Below, piece by piece: positions 1 to 8,706 of a stretch of 64,000 nucleotides of DNA. Source of the DNA: CAYYMD01 sp964472875 (lineage in GTDB: Bacteria; Planctomycetota; Phycisphaerae; SM23-33); assembly GCA_964472875.1 (NCBI GenBank), contig CAYYMD010000001.1:1-64000 (forward strand), given 5' to 3'. The notes below the pieces were generated by a model. The model ran no database searches. It had not been told where the DNA came from and worked only from the letters and a program-made list of their open reading frames with translations. The translations under genes and the position numbers were made by a program. Numbering within the stretch: the stretch's first letter is position 1; each line of letters begins with the position of its first letter.

Positions 1-16
1 TATCCAGTACGGACAT
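1..16 (-). CDS. Possible 5' end of a gene running off the left edge
   Basis: On the minus strand an AAAGGAT Shine-Dalgarno-like sequence lies about 6 bases upstream of an ATG whose first base is position 16. The reading frame opens with Met-Ser-Val-Leu-Asp and leaves the window. The gene would be divergent from the TolC-type gene at 180. Only five codons are visible, so no function can be assigned. The support is the ribosome-binding site alone. Confidence 0.35.
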
Positions 17-160
17 ATCAAATCCTTTCAAAAATGTTCGAACACCCAATTATCATATTACAGGCCCAATTTCAATTCCCGCCCGGTACAACCGACCCAA
101 TAGTATTGATAATAAAATCGATAATTCATTCCAACTCTTTAATATTACAGTTATTGGCAT

Positions 161-166
161 TATAAT
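161..166 (+). promoter_or_regulatory. Candidate -10 box upstream of the TolC-type gene
   Basis: A perfect TATAAT lies 13 bases before the ATG at 180, with only a poor -35 match 17 bases upstream. If used, it would start a transcript with a leader of fewer than 10 bases. No Shine-Dalgarno sequence precedes the ATG, so the mRNA could be nearly leaderless. The rest of 1-179 is AT-rich and shows no gene apart from the possible start at 16. Confidence 0.3.
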
Positions 167-179
167 CTCATGCTTAAAA

Positions 180-1847
180 ATGAAAATATACGGTACAATA
201 TTTTCCGCCACCCTCGTATTTATACTCTGCCTCGCAGTCGGCGGCTGCGTGCACCCCGGCGTTTTCAAGCCCGACCTGGTGAGCCGTTACCAGGAGGAAC
301 TCTCGTCACGCGGTGCCGGACAAAGAATGGATGACAGGGGTCTGGACCTGCTGCGGCCGGCTTCCACCACCGCCCCACCTGGAATCCAAATCGACAAAGA
401 TCCTAAAACGCAGGGGGCGTTGATAAATCTTTCGCTGCAGGAGGCCATCACCGCGGCGCTTCAGAACAATCCTGATATCCGCGTGGTAAGCTTCTCTCCG
501 GCCATAGCCCGGCAGGAGATGGTAAAGGCCACAGCCCAGTTCGATTACATCATCTTCGGCGAATACGGATATACCAAGGTCGACGAGCGCCCGCTGGCGG
601 AGTTCTTCGGCGGGCAAAGCAAGGTGCAGGAATTCAAGGCGGGGCTGCGGGAAAAAACCGTCACAGGGGCGGAATGGTCGCTGAGCTGGACGTTCACCCG
701 CACGTGGGACGATTCCAGCTTCGCTCGACTCAGGAAACGCTACGAGCCAAGACTTATGCTCGAGGTGACCCAGCCGCTGCTGCGCGACGCCTGGCCGAAA
801 TTCAATCTTGCCTCCGTCCGGCTGGCCAGAACAAATTACAAGACATCGCTGGCGCAGTTCCAGCAGAACGCCGAGGAAATCCTGCTTGATGTCATTTCCG
901 CCTACTGGACGCTGTGGCGGACCAAGCGCGACGTAAAAATCCAGGTAAACCTGCTTAAAGACACGCTTGAAACCCTCGGGCGACTGAAAGCACGGGCGGA
1001 CCTTGACGCCACGGCCGTGCAAATAAAGCAGGCCGAGGCGGCCGTGCAAAACCGCCGCGTAGCCCTCGACCTGGCCGAAAAACAACTGAAGGATGCACGC
1101 GATGAACTCGGGCGGCTGGTCGCCGACGAATCTTTGAATACAATATTCGACGGAAGCGTCGAAACTACAACGTCACCTACCGTCAAGAAAGTGACTATGG
1201 ACACGAGCGACCAGTTGCTGTCGGCGCTTACATACAGCCCCGCCCTGCGACAGGCGCGGCTGGGCATAGAATCTGCCGACATCAACATCGACATTGCGGA
1301 GAACCAGACGCTTCCCCGGCTGGATATTTCAGCATCTACCCAGCTGCATGGCCTCGGCGAGTCGCCCGACGATTCCTACCACTGGCTGTATACCGGCAAC
1401 TACCTCGGTTACTCGATGTCGATGCTGTTCGAATATCCCATAGGCAACCGCGAACGGGAGGCCCAGTTGCGGCTGCGGCGGCTCGAGCGTCGCCAGGCAA
1501 TATCTCAACTGCAGGCAACCGCCGACCGGATATCGCAGACCATCCGCGAGCGAATAAGGGAAATACACAGAACGTTCGAAAAAATCAAACTGCAGCGAGA
1601 TGCGGTGGCCGCGACTGAAAAAGAACTCCAGGCCATCGAAGACATCGAGAGAATCCGCGGGCGACTCACGCCGGAGTTCCTGCAACTGAAACTGAACACT
1701 CAGGAGCGGCTGGCCATAGCCAAACGGGAGGAACTGGCCGCCATTGAGGACTACAACATCGCGATGGCTCAGCTCGCCCGGACCAAGGGCACGCTCCTGG
1801 AGCAATACCGCCTGCTCGTTCCCCCGGCCGGGGCCGAAGAGGAATAA
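180..1847 (+). CDS. TolC-family outer membrane efflux lipoprotein
   Basis: The 555-residue product looks like an outer-membrane efflux channel of the OEP/TolC family, which forms the exit duct of tripartite pumps or type I secretion. A signal peptide ends in a V-G-G-C lipobox, so Cys23 is probably lipidated. Two OEP-type halves follow: one opens near residue 85 with LSLQEAITAALQNNP, and the other lies near 345-530. Both have long amphipathic helical stretches rich in Glu, Arg and Ala, as expected for the periplasmic tunnel. Length is slightly above the usual 420-500. No inner-membrane pump or membrane-fusion gene is visible beside it, although a divergent gene may begin just upstream at position 16. 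The ATG at 180 has no clear ribosome-binding site. The substrate is unknown. Confidence 0.88.
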   Translation: MKIYGTIFSATLVFILCLAVGGCVHPGVFKPDLVSRYQEELSSRGAGQRMDDRGLDLLRPASTTAPPGIQIDKDPKTQGALINLSLQEAITAALQNNPDIRVVSFSPAIARQEMVKATAQFDYIIFGEYGYTKVDERPLAEFFGGQSKVQEFKAGLREKTVTGAEWSLSWTFTRTWDDSSFARLRKRYEPRLMLEVTQPLLRDAWPKFNLASVRLARTNYKTSLAQFQQNAEEILLDVISAYWTLWRTKRDVKIQVNLLKDTLETLGRLKARADLDATAVQIKQAEAAVQNRRVALDLAEKQLKDARDELGRLVADESLNTIFDGSVETTTSPTVKKVTMDTSDQLLSALTYSPALRQARLGIESADINIDIAENQTLPRLDISASTQLHGLGESPDDSYHWLYTGNYLGYSMSMLFEYPIGNREREAQLRLRRLERRQAISQLQATADRISQTIRERIREIHRTFEKIKLQRDAVAATEKELQAIEDIERIRGRLTPEFLQLKLNTQERLAIAKREELAAIEDYNIAMAQLARTKGTLLEQYRLLVPPAGAEEE

Positions 1848-1879
1848 CCCCGATCCCGTGACGCATCGGTCGGTTACAT

Positions 1880-2458
1880 CTATTTATTTTCCTGCTGGCC
1901 CTGTTCTTCCTTGGAGCCGGGTCCGACACCCCGAACGGCCCACCGGGCAAACTTCATGCGGGTGTTGCTGGCGTCATCCACGCGAATTGTGACCTCATCT
2001 TCGGCAGTGTCCACGATGGTTCCGACTATTCCGCCGATGGTGGTTATTTTGTCGCCCTTCCTTAGGTTGGACAACATCTCGCGGCGCTGGGCCTGCTGCT
2101 TGCGACGGGACCTGCCCATCCATATGTAAAGCAGCAGAAAACCGCCTATGATTATGATGAAAAACCACGGACCCTGAAGCAACGACCCGCCGCCGTTGCC
2201 GCCGGGACCCTTCTGGGGCTGTTTCTGGCCGTCGGCTTTTTCACCCTGGTCCTGGGGCGGCTCGGCTCCTTCGCCGCCTTCCGGGGCTTGGCCTCCCTCG
2301 CCGCTGCCGAGTTCCTCGCCCTGGCCTTCACCGGCGGGATTGTCCGCAGGGGCGGCCGTGGGCGTGTCCGCTTCGGTTGACTCATCCTGGGCGAATGTCG
2401 GGACGGCCACTGCGACCAGCATTAACATCATAAGTGCGAGATATCCGTAAGTCTTCAT
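1880..2458 (-). CDS. yajC: YajC, SecDF-associated preprotein translocase subunit, extended N-terminus
   Basis: YajC is the small membrane partner of SecDF in Sec-dependent protein export. The C-terminal half is typical: a transmembrane helix at about 97-115 (PWFFIIIIGGFLLLYIW), a basic stretch, then the conserved block around LRKGDKITTIGGIVGTI at residues 132-148. The N-terminus is unusual. It has a cleavable-looking signal peptide (residues 1-23) followed by about 70 residues of acidic, Gly/Pro/Gln-rich low-complexity sequence before the helix. The total is 192 residues against about 110 in E. coli. An AAAGGAT ribosome-binding site precedes the ATG. It lies downstream of tgt on the same strand, the order also seen in E. 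coli (tgt-yajC). Confidence 0.93.
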   Translation of the reverse strand: MKTYGYLALMMLMLVAVAVPTFAQDESTEADTPTAAPADNPAGEGQGEELGSGEGGQAPEGGEGAEPPQDQGEKADGQKQPQKGPGGNGGGSLLQGPWFFIIIIGGFLLLYIWMGRSRRKQQAQRREMLSNLRKGDKITTIGGIVGTIVDTAEDEVTIRVDDASNTRMKFARWAVRGVGPGSKEEQGQQENK

Positions 2459-2553
2459 ATCAATATCCTTTCAAAAAAGATTATTTCGAGCGGGGCATTG
2501 TGCGCTATTAGGACTCATCAGTCAAATATTAAGATCTGAGGCCCAAATGTCAA

Positions 2554-3669
2554 TCATGCCTCTTTGGGATACATCGACTCGTTCCACCGGGCGGCGCGGG
2601 CGGCCAGTTCGCCGGATTCTATCGCCTCCCGCACCTGTGACATGAAAACAGCGAAGAACCGCAGGTTATGTATGCTGACCAGTATGGGACCGAGCATTTC
2701 ACCGGCCATAAAAAAGTGCCGTATCGCAGCGCGGGGGAAATTGCGGCATGTGTAGCAGTCACATTCGGTGTCTATGGGGGATTCGTCGGCTGTAAACCGT
2801 GCATTACGGAGGCGAATACGCCCGCCCCATGTAAATGCCTGGGCGTTCCTGCCGTTGCGAGTGGGCAGGACGCAGTCGAACATATCGGCCCCGCACGCCA
2901 CCGCCGCAAGTATATCCCTGGGCTCGCCGATGCCCATTACATACCGCGGCTTATCCGCAGGCAGGTCAGAATCCATCCGCTCCAGCACACACTGTCGCTT
3001 GGAGGCCTCCTCGCCCACGCTAAGACCTCCCACGGCGTATCCCGGCAGGTCGAGCCGGACCAATTTCTCCGCCGATTCGCTGCGGAGGTCGTAAAACAGT
3101 CCGCCCTGCTGAATTCCAAAAAGTGCCTCTCCGCCGGGCGATTCCCGCCACGCCTCGGCCGCCAGTGCCGCCCAGCGGGCCGACCGCTCGACCGCGCGGG
3201 CCGCGTGCTCGTGCGAAGCGCCGGCCGGAGGACACTCGTCAAGCTGCATTATGATATCGGCCCCCAGCGACTGCTGCGTCCGGACGGAAGTTTGAGGCGT
3301 CAGTCGCACCTGTGAACCATCCACATGCGAACGAAAAGTAACGCCGTCATCATCAATATCGCGCAGCCGCGCCAGTGAAAATACCTGATAGCCCCCGCTG
3401 TCGGTCAGAATAGGCCCATCCCAGCCCATAATCCGGTGCAGTCCGCCTGCCGCGGCAACTGTCTCGACGCCGGGACGCAACATCAGATGGTAGGCGTTGG
3501 CCAGGAGCATCTGTGTCTCCGCCTGGCGAAGTTTGTCGGGCGTTATTCCCTTTATCGTCCCGGCCGAGCCGACCGGCATGAACGCCGGGGTTTCCACGGC
3601 GCCGTGCGGAGTATGGAGCAGCCCCGTGCGGGCCTTTCCGTAGTTTTTGCGAACTTCAAAGCGAAACAT
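2554..3669 (-). CDS. tgt: Queuine/preQ1 tRNA-ribosyltransferase
   Basis: The enzyme exchanges guanine 34 of tRNAs with GUN anticodons for the queuosine precursor preQ1. The 371-residue protein shows the family's hallmarks: the DSGGYQVFSL block with the general-acid Asp, the catalytic FDCVLPTRNGRNAQAF block with the nucleophilic Asp, and the C-terminal zinc site C-x-C-x2-C followed by a distant His (CDCYTCRNF, then the His in VSIHN). Length matches the family. It sits between hisH and yajC, with 32 bases separating it from hisH, so the three are probably co-transcribed. queG, which acts at the last step of the same tRNA modification, lies at 29651-30694. Confidence 0.97.
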   Translation of the reverse strand: MFRFEVRKNYGKARTGLLHTPHGAVETPAFMPVGSAGTIKGITPDKLRQAETQMLLANAYHLMLRPGVETVAAAGGLHRIMGWDGPILTDSGGYQVFSLARLRDIDDDGVTFRSHVDGSQVRLTPQTSVRTQQSLGADIIMQLDECPPAGASHEHAARAVERSARWAALAAEAWRESPGGEALFGIQQGGLFYDLRSESAEKLVRLDLPGYAVGGLSVGEEASKRQCVLERMDSDLPADKPRYVMGIGEPRDILAAVACGADMFDCVLPTRNGRNAQAFTWGGRIRLRNARFTADESPIDTECDCYTCRNFPRAAIRHFFMAGEMLGPILVSIHNLRFFAVFMSQVREAIESGELAARAARWNESMYPKEA

Positions 3670-3701
3670 ATCGGGCGGTGTTTGGGCCGGTTCGGCCGCT
3701 G

Positions 3702-4322
3702 TTATAGACTCACGAAATTGCTCAGAAGTTTAAGTCCCGCATCCTGGCTCTTTTCCGGATGAAACTGCACGCCGAAAACATTGCCCCGCCATACCGAGGA
3801 GGTGAATTCGTATCCATAGTCGGTGACCGAGGCGGTGATGTAGCCGTCGATGGGAACCGTGTGATAACTGTGCGCGAAGTAGAAATACTCACCATCGCCA
3901 AGGCCGTTAAACAGAGGATTCGGGCGGGTGATACGGACCTGATTCCAGCCCATATGCGGCACGGGAAGCCGCTGCGAAGCGAGGGGCTCGGTGAAACGGA
4001 ACTTCTCCACCTTGCCGGAAAATACGCCCAGTCCGGTGTGCTGGCCTTCTTCGTGCGATACGTCAAACAGCAACTGCAGGCCCAGGCAAATGCCCAGAAA
4101 CGGAACATCCTTACGCATGGCATCCAGCAACGGCTCGACAAACTGCATCTGACGCAACCAGCCCATCCCCTCGCCGAAAGCTCCCACGCCCGGCAGCACT
4201 ATTTTTTCGGCCGAAACAATATCGCCGATGGACGAGGCGATCTGCGCATCTGCGCCCACCTTCTGAAGCGCCTTCTGGACGCTGCGGAGGTTGCCCATTT
4301 TGTAATCTACAATGGCTATCAT
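3702..4322 (-). CDS. hisH: Imidazole glycerol phosphate synthase glutaminase subunit
   Basis: HisH hydrolyses glutamine and feeds ammonia to HisF for histidine and AICAR synthesis. This class I glutamine amidotransferase has 206 residues. The oxyanion-strand region is LPGVGAFGEGM, the nucleophile elbow is GICLGLQLLF with the catalytic Cys, and the catalytic His-x-Glu is in GVQFHPEKSQ. hisF and the other his genes are not in the window, so the histidine pathway is split. It lies just upstream of tgt on the same strand. The start Met-Ile-Ala-Ile-Val-Asp-Tyr is the family's usual N-terminus. Confidence 0.96.
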   Translation of the reverse strand: MIAIVDYKMGNLRSVQKALQKVGADAQIASSIGDIVSAEKIVLPGVGAFGEGMGWLRQMQFVEPLLDAMRKDVPFLGICLGLQLLFDVSHEEGQHTGLGVFSGKVEKFRFTEPLASQRLPVPHMGWNQVRITRPNPLFNGLGDGEYFYFAHSYHTVPIDGYITASVTDYGYEFTSSVWRGNVFGVQFHPEKSQDAGLKLLSNFVSL

Positions 4323-4350
4323 CTACGAACCGCTGCCCCCAAAGGGTTAT

Positions 4351-4378
4351 GGGCGGCCCCCTCCCCCTCGGGCCGCCC
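4351..4378 (-). terminator. GC-rich stem-loop between the OmpA-type gene and hisH
   Basis: A perfect 9-bp inverted repeat (GGGCGGCCC at 4351-4359, GGGCCGCCC at 4370-4378) with a 10-base loop lies in the 104-base spacer between the minus-strand OmpA-type gene and hisH. Neither side has a strong U-tract, so it is not a textbook Rho-independent terminator. It may still separate the two transcripts or stabilise an mRNA end. Confidence 0.4.
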
Positions 4379-4426
4379 GTTTGCATTTATCCTCTCGATC
4401 TTAATAAATCCGCGATTGATCGGTTA

Positions 4427-5095
4427 TTATTGTTTCTTGCGTATCACCACTATCTCAACCCGCCGGTTCTGGGCCTTGCCTTTTCGTGATGAATTACCGG
4501 CCACGGGGTTAGTTTGCCCCATGGCGATAGTCTCGATACGGTCAGCGTCCAAGCCCCTACTTCGCAGGTAGCGTGTCACCGCCATGGCACGATTGGCCGA
4601 CAGGTCAAGATTGTCATCCCAAAGATGCTTGGTCCTCTTAATAGGGTCACTGTCCGTGTGGCCGTACACTCGCACAGGCAAATTGGAATAGGTGGATTTT
4701 AAATCGGCGGCTATTTGGTTCAATGTGCGCTTCCCCGCGGATGTCAATGACGCCTTGCCGGATGAAAACAGAATGTCGCCGCCTACGGTTATCCTGTCGC
4801 CCACGGCGGTCCTGGTCCATCCCTCGGCCGATTCGCCGCCGGCCTTGGCGGACTTCAGTTCGGCCTTAGTTCGGGCAAGTTCCGCCTCGGCCGAATCCAG
4901 TTCCGAAAGCAGGTCGGCCTGACGCGAGCGGCAATCGTCCAGCTGGCTGTTAAGTTGCTTTCTCTGGGCCATCAACTCCTGCTGTTCGTTGTGGAGCCGC
5001 TGGATTTCGGCCTTTTCTTCCTTGCAGCATCCGGCCCCAAAAACAAGTCCCGACAGCATTACCGCCACGAAACCCGTGCTTTTGGCTCTTATCAT
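4427..5095 (-). CDS. OmpA-family peptidoglycan-binding lipoprotein
   Basis: This 222-residue envelope protein probably tethers the outer membrane to peptidoglycan. A signal peptide ends in the lipobox G-A-G-C (Cys23). Residues 27-85 form a Gln/Glu/Leu-rich coiled coil. Residues 100-222 are an OmpA C-terminal domain with the diaminopimelate-binding Asp and Arg motifs (YGHTDSDPI, then LSANRAMAVTRYL, then QNRRVEIVV). An AAGGAG ribosome-binding site stands 7 bases before the ATG. The layout resembles Pal/MotB-like proteins, but no tol or mot genes are nearby. The promoter region upstream contains a striking palindrome (see 5153-5181). Confidence 0.93.
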   Translation of the reverse strand: MIRAKSTGFVAVMLSGLVFGAGCCKEEKAEIQRLHNEQQELMAQRKQLNSQLDDCRSRQADLLSELDSAEAELARTKAELKSAKAGGESAEGWTRTAVGDRITVGGDILFSSGKASLTSAGKRTLNQIAADLKSTYSNLPVRVYGHTDSDPIKRTKHLWDDNLDLSANRAMAVTRYLRSRGLDADRIETIAMGQTNPVAGNSSRKGKAQNRRVEIVVIRKKQ

Positions 5096-5152
5096 TTGAA
5101 TTCTCCTTGTTCTAATTTCGTTAAATTGTTAACCGGCACTTCTTTTCGACAA

Positions 5153-5181
5153 ATTATAGACTTTCAATAAGATATTGAAAG
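5153..5181 (-). promoter_or_regulatory. Candidate promoter with an adjoining 9-bp palindrome, upstream of the OmpA-type gene
   Basis: Reading the minus strand, a perfect TATAAT occupies 5158-5153. Immediately upstream lies a perfect inverted repeat, CTTTCAATA at 5161-5169 and TATTGAAAG at 5173-5181, with a 3-base centre. The palindrome fills the expected spacer and -35 region, so it may be an operator. It could instead be a hairpin marking the 3' end of the gene at 5208-5525, though no U-run follows. Confidence 0.35.
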
Positions 5182-5207
5182 CCCCGTTTCGGGTCAATTT
5201 TCAAATT

Positions 5208-5525
5208 TTACGTTTTTGAGTGCGAAAAATTTTCCGACGCCTTCGCCGCCGCGCGGCGGGCGCGGCCTATGGTTATTATCCCGCGAATCATCCGCCGAGT
5301 AAGCCAGAACAGCACCACACCGCCGGCCGCCGACAACAGCATAAGAAGCGCCATGTCTACTCCGCCGACGATCTTTCCGCCTTTCTTATCCACAGTAAGC
5401 ATGGTTCCGTAGAGGTTGAATTCCACGTGATTGCCCCACTGCATAATCACAAGCAGAACCGCCGCCAGGATTACGAGCCCACCGAATATCGCAAAAAAAT
5501 ATGCCTTGATGAGATTGTCTTTCAT
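5208..5525 (-). CDS. Small two-helix membrane protein, LapA-like
   Basis: The 105-residue protein has a hydrophobic helix near residues 10-28, a hydrophilic segment of about 25 residues containing HVEFNLYGTML, and a second helix near 56-76. It ends in a basic tail. This arrangement resembles the LapA/YciS family of small inner-membrane proteins, but the match is by layout rather than a diagnostic motif. It follows the prepilin peptidase gene on the same strand after 7 bases and is probably co-transcribed with it. Function unknown. Confidence 0.75.
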   Translation of the reverse strand: MKDNLIKAYFFAIFGGLVILAAVLLVIMQWGNHVEFNLYGTMLTVDKKGGKIVGGVDMALLMLLSAAGGVVLFWLTRRMIRGIITIGRARRAAAKASENFSHSKT

Positions 5526-5532
5526 AATATTC

Positions 5533-6699
5533 CTATCTGATAATGGTTTTTATCGTAATTATATACGGCTCAAGCAACACTATTATACCGTCGTAGAAAA
5601 GCATTACCACTACGGAAGCGGCCGCCAGCCACGGCCCGTACGGCAGTTCCCGCTGTTTTCGCGAGCTCCAAAGCCAAAGAGCCCACAAAAGCCCCATAAA
5701 CGGAGCGGCGAAAAACGCCACCACGGGTACGAGCCATCCCGCCACGGCCCCCACCGAAGCCAACAGGTGCACATCACCCAGACCCATCGCCTCCTTGCCG
5801 AAGCCCAGTGTGCCGAATATTCTGGCCGCCCATACTATCGCCCCGCCGACAAGGTAACCGAAAACCGCCGAGACAAAACCGGTCAAATAAGGGCCTGCCG
5901 CGCCATCGAACAAATTCTTCCAAACTTGCCCGACCGCAGGAACGTATTCGACCAGAATGTATGCTCCCGCCGCCAATATCACCGTAGGAAGCAAAAACAA
6001 TAACTCCAGCAACACCTCTCGCCTCGGGCTCACCTGGTCCGACTTTGTCACCGCCACGCTTTTGGGTGAATCATCCTCTTTCTGGGGCGCATCTTCGCTC
6101 GCTGCCGATATGCCAATGAAACTTTGCCTAAGCACACCTGCCCACAACAGAATACAACCAATGATTATTCCAATCGCGGCCCCTATGGCCATAGCCCCCG
6201 TCGTGGGTGAGACGCCCGGCACCCAGGATGTGGGCTGGGCAGTGGCTGCGATTATTCCTGTCGCCGAGACGAACCAGCATACCTCCAGCGGCACTATCCA
6301 CTGCTCGACATCCACCGCCGAGCATACCAGCAATCCGCAGAACAGGGTTACGTGGGCCGCATAAGTGGGCCATGTTTCCACAAAACGCCCTGCGCCGGCC
6401 CTTCCCTCGGTCATGTAATACCACACATACACACCGGCGAATATAACCGCCGTAACGCTTTCTATAACCACGTACCGCGATGAAATCCGAGTCTTGCAGA
6501 AGCGACACTGGCCGCGCAACAGAAACCAGCTGAAAATGGGGACGTTGTCGTACCATTTTATCTTTCGCCCGCATACCGGGCAGTGGCTGGCCGGGAATAC
6601 TATCCCCATGCCGCGCGGAAGGCGATGAATGACAACATTCAAAAAACTGCCTATGCACGCACCGAGAGCGAATAGAAATATAATCCAGAATATGTCCAC
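5533..6699 (-). CDS. pilD: Prepilin leader peptidase / N-methyltransferase (A24 family)
   Basis: This polytopic inner-membrane aspartyl protease cleaves type IV prepilin or type II secretion pseudopilin leaders and usually N-methylates the new end. The N-terminal domain has two zinc-binding pairs, C40-x2-C43 and C65-x2-C68. The catalytic aspartates are visible as Asp130 in SAVDVEQWIVP and Asp309 in the GLGD motif at 306-309. At 388 residues it is longer than the usual 250-290, because a hydrophilic insert of about 30 residues (around 199-228) and extra helices lie between the two active-site regions. No pilin or secretion genes are seen nearby, so its substrates are encoded elsewhere. Confidence 0.95.
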   Translation of the reverse strand: MDIFWIIFLFALGACIGSFLNVVIHRLPRGMGIVFPASHCPVCGRKIKWYDNVPIFSWFLLRGQCRFCKTRISSRYVVIESVTAVIFAGVYVWYYMTEGRAGAGRFVETWPTYAAHVTLFCGLLVCSAVDVEQWIVPLEVCWFVSATGIIAATAQPTSWVPGVSPTTGAMAIGAAIGIIIGCILLWAGVLRQSFIGISAASEDAPQKEDDSPKSVAVTKSDQVSPRREVLLELLFLLPTVILAAGAYILVEYVPAVGQVWKNLFDGAAGPYLTGFVSAVFGYLVGGAIVWAARIFGTLGFGKEAMGLGDVHLLASVGAVAGWLVPVVAFFAAPFMGLLWALWLWSSRKQRELPYGPWLAAASVVVMLFYDGIIVLLEPYIITIKTIIR

Positions 6700-6852
6700 G
6701 CTGGTTTTTTATAACTTTATTTGCCGATTGTCCAGATAATACCATCAGCTGGACATCTACGGCCAGAGGAGGCAATGTTTGCCTCTTGCCTAAATCCTGA
6801 TAGAATTGTTGAAAATGTTCGAAAATACCGTCTTTGAGGTATAACTAAAGTA

Positions 6853-8706
6853 ATGAACGAACGAATACATACAAAAGTGCTGAAGGATGAAAATCAGGTC
6901 GCAAAAATTGTGGCCGACGAAATTGCATCGCTGATCCGGCGGCGGTCGGAAGAAGGTCGGCCGTGCGTGCTCGGCCTGGCGACCGGTAACACGCCCATAA
7001 ATATCTATCGCGAACTTATACGAATGCACCGCGAGGAAGGGCTGGATTTGGCCAACGTTGTGACGTTCAACCTCGATGAATACTGGCCGATGCAGCCGGA
7101 CGCAGTGCAAAGTTACGTTCGCTGGATGCACGAAAACTTTCTCGACCACGTCAATATACCGGCAGAGAACGTCCATATTCCGGACGGCACAGTAGCCCAG
7201 GAAGATATCGACGAGTACTGTCGCCAATACGAGCAGCAGGTTCAACAGACAGGTGGAATCGATCTGCAATTGCTCGGCATCGGGCGGACCGGGCACATCG
7301 GCTTCAACGAGCCAGGTTCGTCCCGCCACAGCCGCACTCGCCTCGTCCGGCTCGACCGCATCACCCGCATGGACACCGCCAGCGATTTCTTTGGCGAAGA
7401 GAATGTGCCTCAATACGCACTGACCATGGGAGTGGGTACTATTCTGGAATCGAAATCCATCCGGCTCCTGGCCTTCGGTGAACACAAGGCCTCCATCCTT
7501 CGGCGCGCAGTGGAAGAACCCGTCGATTCCCACGTAGCCGCCAGTTTTCTCCAGGAACACAGTGATGCAATAATCTACGCCGACGAGGCAGCGGCCGCAG
7601 AGCTGACCCGCTTTGCCACGCCGTGGAAGGTTCACCATTGCCGCTGGGATACGCGCCTGGCAAAAAAGGCGGTAGTATGGCTCTCCCGAAAGGTCGGCAA
7701 GGCCATTCTGTCTCTCCGTGCAGAAGACTACGCCGAGAACCACCTGCATGAACTACTTCTGGACCGCAAAGGCGCTCACAACGTTAACCTTGAGGTGTTC
7801 AAGGGACTGATGAACACGATTACCGGCTGGCCTGCCGGTAAAATGTCCGGACAGCGAATTATGGTCTTCAGTCCGCACCCGGATGACGATGTCATCTGCA
7901 TGGGAGCCACACTTCATAAACTCTGCGCGCAGGGCCACCACGTCTACTGTGCATACCAGACCAGCGGCAACCTGGCTGTCTTCGACCACGATGTGATGCG
8001 ATTCGCGGATTTTGTGCGGGAGTTCAACGTTATTTTCGGGCTTGCCGCCGAGCAAACAGACCGCATCGATAACCACATCGAACAGTTTCTTCGGCAAAAA
8101 CCGCAACCGACAAGAGACAGCGAGGAGGTTCAGGCAGTCAAGACGCTTATCCGCAAAACCGAAGCGATTGCAGCCGCCGGTTTTTGCGGTGTGCCACGGG
8201 AAAACTGCTACTTTCTCGATATGCCTTTCTACAGGACGGGAACTGTCGAGAAACGGCCAATAACTCAGGCAGATATCGATGTCATCATCGAGTCGCTGCG
8301 AAAAGTGAAGCCCGAAATTATATTTGCCGCAGGAGACATGTCCGACCCGCACGGCACCCACCGAATGTGTCTGCAGGCGCTCCTGGAGGCCTTGCAGCAA
8401 TGTGGAAATGAACTGGACAAACCCGACCTTTGGCTTTATCGAGGCGCATGGCAGGAATGGGAGCCACACGAGATAGACATGGCCGTGCCCATAAGTCCCG
8501 ACGAGCTATATCATAAGCGCCATGCCATTTTCCGTCACGAAAGCCAGAAGGATAAGGCAATGTTTCCGGGGCCCTACGACAGCCGTGAGTTCTGGCAGCG
8601 GGCCGAAGAACGCAGCCGCGACTTGGCCGCAACCTACGATGCCCTTGGTCTGCCGGAATATTATGGCATCGAGGCGTTTGTACGCTATTCAAACCCAGAC
8701 AAATGA
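6853..8706 (+). CDS. Fusion of NagB-type sugar-phosphate isomerase/deaminase and LmbE (PIG-L) deacetylase
   Basis: Residues 1-265 belong to the glucosamine-6-phosphate deaminase (NagB) family and 330-617 to the LmbE/PIG-L zinc de-N-acetylase family. In the first half the catalytic Asp (Asp75 in FNLDEYWPM) and the GHIGFNEPGS block (His148, Glu153) are present. The residue matching E. coli NagB Asp141 is Thr146 (GIGRTGHIGF instead of GVGNDGHIAF). In the second half the zinc motif is PHPDDD at 341-346, with a second histidine motif DPHGTH at 497-502. Similar fused proteins occur in Bacteroidetes, as I recall. The fusion could deacetylate an N-acetylated sugar and then isomerise or deaminate it, but the altered active site makes the exact substrate uncertain. 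It is divergent from the prepilin peptidase gene, with a 153-base spacer. Confidence 0.9.
   Translation: MNERIHTKVLKDENQVAKIVADEIASLIRRRSEEGRPCVLGLATGNTPINIYRELIRMHREEGLDLANVVTFNLDEYWPMQPDAVQSYVRWMHENFLDHVNIPAENVHIPDGTVAQEDIDEYCRQYEQQVQQTGGIDLQLLGIGRTGHIGFNEPGSSRHSRTRLVRLDRITRMDTASDFFGEENVPQYALTMGVGTILESKSIRLLAFGEHKASILRRAVEEPVDSHVAASFLQEHSDAIIYADEAAAAELTRFATPWKVHHCRWDTRLAKKAVVWLSRKVGKAILSLRAEDYAENHLHELLLDRKGAHNVNLEVFKGLMNTITGWPAGKMSGQRIMVFSPHPDDDVICMGATLHKLCAQGHHVYCAYQTSGNLAVFDHDVMRFADFVREFNVIFGLAAEQTDRIDNHIEQFLRQKPQPTRDSEEVQAVKTLIRKTEAIAAAGFCGVPRENCYFLDMPFYRTGTVEKRPITQADIDVIIESLRKVKPEIIFAAGDMSDPHGTHRMCLQALLEALQQCGNELDKPDLWLYRGAWQEWEPHEIDMAVPISPDELYHKRHAIFRHESQKDKAMFPGPYDSREFWQRAEERSRDLAATYDALGLPEYYGIEAFVRYSNPDK

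Noticed and set aside
6790..7749. A 319-codon minus-strand frame opposite the NagB-LmbE gene
   Set aside because: It is an antisense shadow of the NagB half, with no ribosome-binding site or domain.
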